Assembly: GCA_041741415.1 (NCBI GenBank)
Contig: JBGSKC010000043.1
Location: forward strand, 124,001-188,000
Direction of reading: 5' to 3'
Length of the DNA stretch: 64,000 nucleotides
DNA from: JANQTF01 sp041741415
GTDB lineage: Bacteria > Bacteroidota > Bacteroidia > J057
Positions within the stretch are counted from its first letter, which is position 1. Each line of letters opens with the position of its first letter. Of this stretch, positions 61,794 through 64,000 are shown in pieces. The notes under the pieces are model-generated. The model was not told the origin of the DNA. It worked only from the letters and a program-made list of their open reading frames with translations, and did not search any database. A program made the position numbers and the translations under genes.

Positions 61794-62435
61794 TTATCCT
61801 TGCTTCCCTCTCAGCATCTCACGCTTGCCTGGCGGGCCAGGCAGTTTTTCCACGAGCCAGCCTGCGGCGAGCAGGGCACGGCGCACGTCACCTTTGGCGG
61901 AATAGGTGGTGAGCAGGGCCGGGCCACGGGTCCAGCCTGCCACGCTCCGAAACACCGCCTCCGTCCACAATTCGGGCTGGGCTTTGGGGTCAAACGCATC
62001 CCAATACACCACATCGATGTTTTCAGTGCCGCCAAAGTCTTCGAGGGGCAACTGCCATTTTTCCAGGGTGAAGGTGGGCGTGATCTGAACCGGGCTGTTC
62101 CATTGCGCTGCGTGCAAAGCTTCAAACAGCTCATGACAGCCCAACTTATCGCCATAGCCTAATTTGCTCATTTGAGCCATAGAAATCGGAAAAGCTTCCA
62201 CCGCCACATAGTGAACGGGAACCGGGCTTTCCAGCATTGTTAGCAGGGCATTAAGGCCGGTGCCGAAGCCCATTTCAAACACCCTCACCGGCGATCCGGA
62301 GCCTTCCCAGGCTTGCAGGCCATGATGGATAAACACATGTCTTGATTCCTGCTCCGCGCCATGAAGGGAGTGGTAGTGTTGTTGAAATCTTTCACTGTAA
62401 ATTGTCGCTGAGCCGTCGGCAGTAGGTGCAATCAT
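61794..62435 (-). CDS. mnmD: tRNA 5-aminomethyl-2-thiouridine methyltransferase MnmD
   Basis: 213 residues, the length of the stand-alone MnmD form (equivalent to the N-terminal half of MnmC). Family signatures: TADGSATIYSERFQQHYHSL, HGAEQESRHVFIHHGLQ, the SAM-binding motif VFEMGFGTGLNALLT, VVYWDAFDPKAQPELW and the closing GPPGKREMLRG. It methylates nm5s2U34 to mnm5s2U34 in the wobble position of tRNAs for Lys, Glu and Gln, using S-adenosylmethionine. The FAD oxidase half of MnmC is absent, as expected for a bacterium using the glycine-free route. Monocistronic. Confidence 0.92.
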   Translation of the reverse strand: MIAPTADGSATIYSERFQQHYHSLHGAEQESRHVFIHHGLQAWEGSGSPVRVFEMGFGTGLNALLTMLESPVPVHYVAVEAFPISMAQMSKLGYGDKLGCHELFEALHAAQWNSPVQITPTFTLEKWQLPLEDFGGTENIDVVYWDAFDPKAQPELWTEAVFRSVAGWTRGPALLTTYSAKGDVRRALLAAGWLVEKLPGPPGKREMLRGKQG

Positions 62436-62498
62436 GGGGGAGTTTTGGGCTTGGGAGGGTTGAGTTATGGGTTGAGGCGTCGGGCCTGTTTGTCGCGG

Positions 62499-62520
62499 AG
62501 AAGCGATTCATCGCGTTTCT
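62499..62520. repeat. Short palindrome (AGAAGCGAT / ATCGCGTTTCT)
   Basis: An imperfect inverted repeat in the 329-base gap between mnmD and the cytochrome gene; the arms pair apart from a one-base bulge and a G-U. Its form is that of dispersed palindromic repeats seen in other GC-rich genomes. The rest of the gap 62436-62764 shows no gene. Confidence 0.4.
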
Positions 62521-62764
62521 ACCAGCGTTTGTGGTTTCTTTCTTTCGATTTCAGTCTCGCCTCCCGCAGCGAAGCGGTCCGGCAAGGATAAAACTTTTGC
62601 GAATCGCCACAAGCGTTTTAAGCAAATATCTCCACGCAAGTTCAGGTGATCCGGCGACATTGAAACCAGAAATAGGGTTTATTCGCCCAAAACCATCCTT
62701 CAAAACTCCTTCTGACTTCTCCTCTTCCTCGCTATCTTCACTGCCACCTTTGTCAACATTGCCC

Positions 62765-64000
62765 ATGCGCCGCTACGTTTATCTGCTTTTCCTCGTCGTT
62801 TTTGGCATCTCTTGTGGGAAGTCCTGGAAGCACTTGCTGGATGTTTCGCCCTCCGACCCGGTGTATCGTGTTTCCCCTGCGCAGAAACGAAAAGCCGGAA
62901 GCCCTGAGCAAGGGTTCCGATACCTCACCGAGGGCGGGTATGTGGGAAGCGGCTTCCCGTGGTCTTTTGTTCGAAAAGACAGCAGCCGACGTGACACGCT
63001 GTTGTGGCGGGAGGGAAAAAATGCCCTCATCAGCTGGCAAAGCATCGCCTTTGAAGCCCCCAATGGCGAAACCGTGGTGAGCGGAAGCTGCTTTTCCTGT
63101 CATGCTACGATCCGCGAGGGCAAACTTTCGCTGGGCCTGGGCGACATCAACAGCGATTTTACCACCGTAAAGCCCTGGCAAAGCTCCTTTTTTCCCTGGC
63201 TGGTAAAGCGAAAATCGACGGAGCCAGAATGGGAAACATCGCAGCACTTCGTGCACTTGCTGGCGCATTCCTTTGCCTGGATCAAAACCGATCAGGTGGG
63301 TCTCAACCCGGCATTTCGCCTGGAGGAAGCCTTTGCCGCTCACCGCGACAGCCTCACGCTTGCCTACCAAAAACAAGCTCAGTTTGGCAGACAAGGGCCC
63401 ACCATTGCCTCCGACATTCCGCCCTTGTGGCATGTGAAAAAGAAAAAAGCCCTTTATTACAACGGCATGGGCCGGGGCGACTTCACCAAGCTCCTGATGC
63501 AGGCAGGCATGATGGGCATCCCGGATACAGCCACGGCCCGCGAGATCCAGCGGCATTTTATAGATGTTGTCGCCTGGCTGGAGTCGCTGGAGCCACCAGC
63601 CTACCCGGGCACCATCGATACAGAGCTGGCTGCCCGGGGAGAAAAGGCATTTGAAGTGCATTGCGAAAAATGCCACGGCACCTATGGCAGGTTTGAGAGC
63701 TTTCCCAACACCATGGTTCACCTGAGCCAGCTTGGCACTGACCCGGCCTATGCGCTGTATTTTTTGAAGGAATCGGGACTGCCGGGCTGGTTCAATGCGA
63801 GTTGGTTTGGCAAATCAGCTCCACAGGCACAAATGCTCCCGAGTGCGGGCTATTTGGCTCCACCGTTAGACGGTATTTGGGCCACTGCACCCTATTTCCA
63901 CAATGGTTCTGTGCCAACCCTGGCCGCAGTGCTGGCCCCGGAATCCAGGCCCGGGGTTTGGTCGAGAACTTCTTCGCCCGCCTACGACCATGAAAAAATG
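62765..64000 (+). CDS. Di-heme cytochrome c lipoprotein, 3' truncated by the window
   Basis: ATG 62765 opens a frame that runs for 412 codons to the last base without a stop, so the gene continues beyond the window. MRRYVYLLFLVVFGISCGKS is a lipoprotein signal (Cys about 17). Two heme-binding motifs are present: CFSCH at 109-113 and CEKCH at 300-304, each with following residues typical of cytochrome c (CHATIREGKLSLG and CHGTYGRFESFP). The later PYFHNGSVPTLAAVL motif resembles the C-terminal cytochrome-peroxidase-like or MauG-type domain (YFHNG). The region between hemes is about 190 residues. Probably a periplasmic, membrane-tethered electron carrier or diheme oxidase. Confidence 0.85.
   Translation, partial: MRRYVYLLFLVVFGISCGKSWKHLLDVSPSDPVYRVSPAQKRKAGSPEQGFRYLTEGGYVGSGFPWSFVRKDSSRRDTLLWREGKNALISWQSIAFEAPNGETVVSGSCFSCHATIREGKLSLGLGDINSDFTTVKPWQSSFFPWLVKRKSTEPEWETSQHFVHLLAHSFAWIKTDQVGLNPAFRLEEAFAAHRDSLTLAYQKQAQFGRQGPTIASDIPPLWHVKKKKALYYNGMGRGDFTKLLMQAGMMGIPDTATAREIQRHFIDVVAWLESLEPPAYPGTIDTELAARGEKAFEVHCEKCHGTYGRFESFPNTMVHLSQLGTDPAYALYFLKESGLPGWFNASWFGKSAPQAQMLPSAGYLAPPLDGIWATAPYFHNGSVPTLAAVLAPESRPGVWSRTSSPAYDHEKM

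Noticed and set aside
62753..63721. Minus-strand open frame of 322 residues
   Set aside because: Antisense to the cytochrome gene, which has two heme motifs and a lipoprotein signal in the plus-strand frame running to the window end.

Overview
The window looks like chromosomal DNA from a member of the Bacteroidota, most likely a moderately GC-rich Saprospiria-type bacterium. This is inferred from the type IX secretion (T9SS) style C-terminal sorting domain, a PorV/PorQ-type barrel, a TonB-dependent receptor with a CarboxypepD_reg-like N-terminus, a DUF4290 protein, a BlaI/M56-TonB pair, an EF-G2-type elongation factor, an effector-associated-domain remnant, and starts without Shine-Dalgarno sequences. 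No phage, plasmid, IS element, CRISPR array or rRNA is visible.

Layout. 0-7.5 kb: a 5'-truncated hybrid histidine kinase, a glyoxalase-fold protein, a fasciclin protein, then a DUF547-barrel fusion next to a small BamA-like outer-membrane protein. 7.8-17.4 kb: a dispersed RavA/ViaA (MoxR ATPase plus VWA) locus. Between the two partners lie a 1264-residue PKD-repeat protein with five C-terminal membrane helices and a kinase with a STAS-like domain, two PAS domains and a histidine kinase core. 17.6-19.9 kb: a GMC oxidoreductase with its Tat-type small subunit. 20-26.8 kb: palindromic noncoding repeats, a TolB-like lipoprotein, a BlaI/M56 sensor pair, an alanine/Na+ symporter with a periplasmic extension, and small envelope proteins.

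27-32.5 kb is the most accessory-looking stretch. It holds a lysine-ketoglutarate-reductase-like protein, a translationally coupled pair (uncharacterised 383-residue protein plus DUF4365 nuclease-like protein), a REP-like palindrome beside a truncated effector-associated-domain remnant, a MerR regulator divergent from a four-helix membrane protein, and an SDR protein. The coupled pair is my best candidate for an undescribed (defence-type) system. 32.7-38.5 kb is mostly housekeeping: EF-G2-like factor, YhhN, pyruvate dehydrogenase E1 beta, an ECF sigma factor and DUF4290. 38.7-49.6 kb: an NHL lipoprotein coupled to a PorV/PorQ barrel, tRNA-Leu(CAG), a DUF3857 protein, a flavoprotein plus membrane polyferredoxin pair, and a DUF445 protein.

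49.8-55.1 kb: a small T9SS cargo protein sits four bases before a 1581-residue collagen-like surface fibre. That fibre carries 39 copies of a 17-residue repeat and ends in a self-cleaving S74 chaperone domain. 55.2-64 kb: a TonB receptor, MarR regulator, lipoprotein, DoxX protein, subtilisin-like protease, MnmD, and a di-heme cytochrome c lipoprotein cut by the window end.

Much of the content is envelope or surface biology (barrels, lipoproteins, secretion cargo, redox proteins) interleaved with two-component and ECF regulation. Function calls come from reading the translated sequences; no database search was run.
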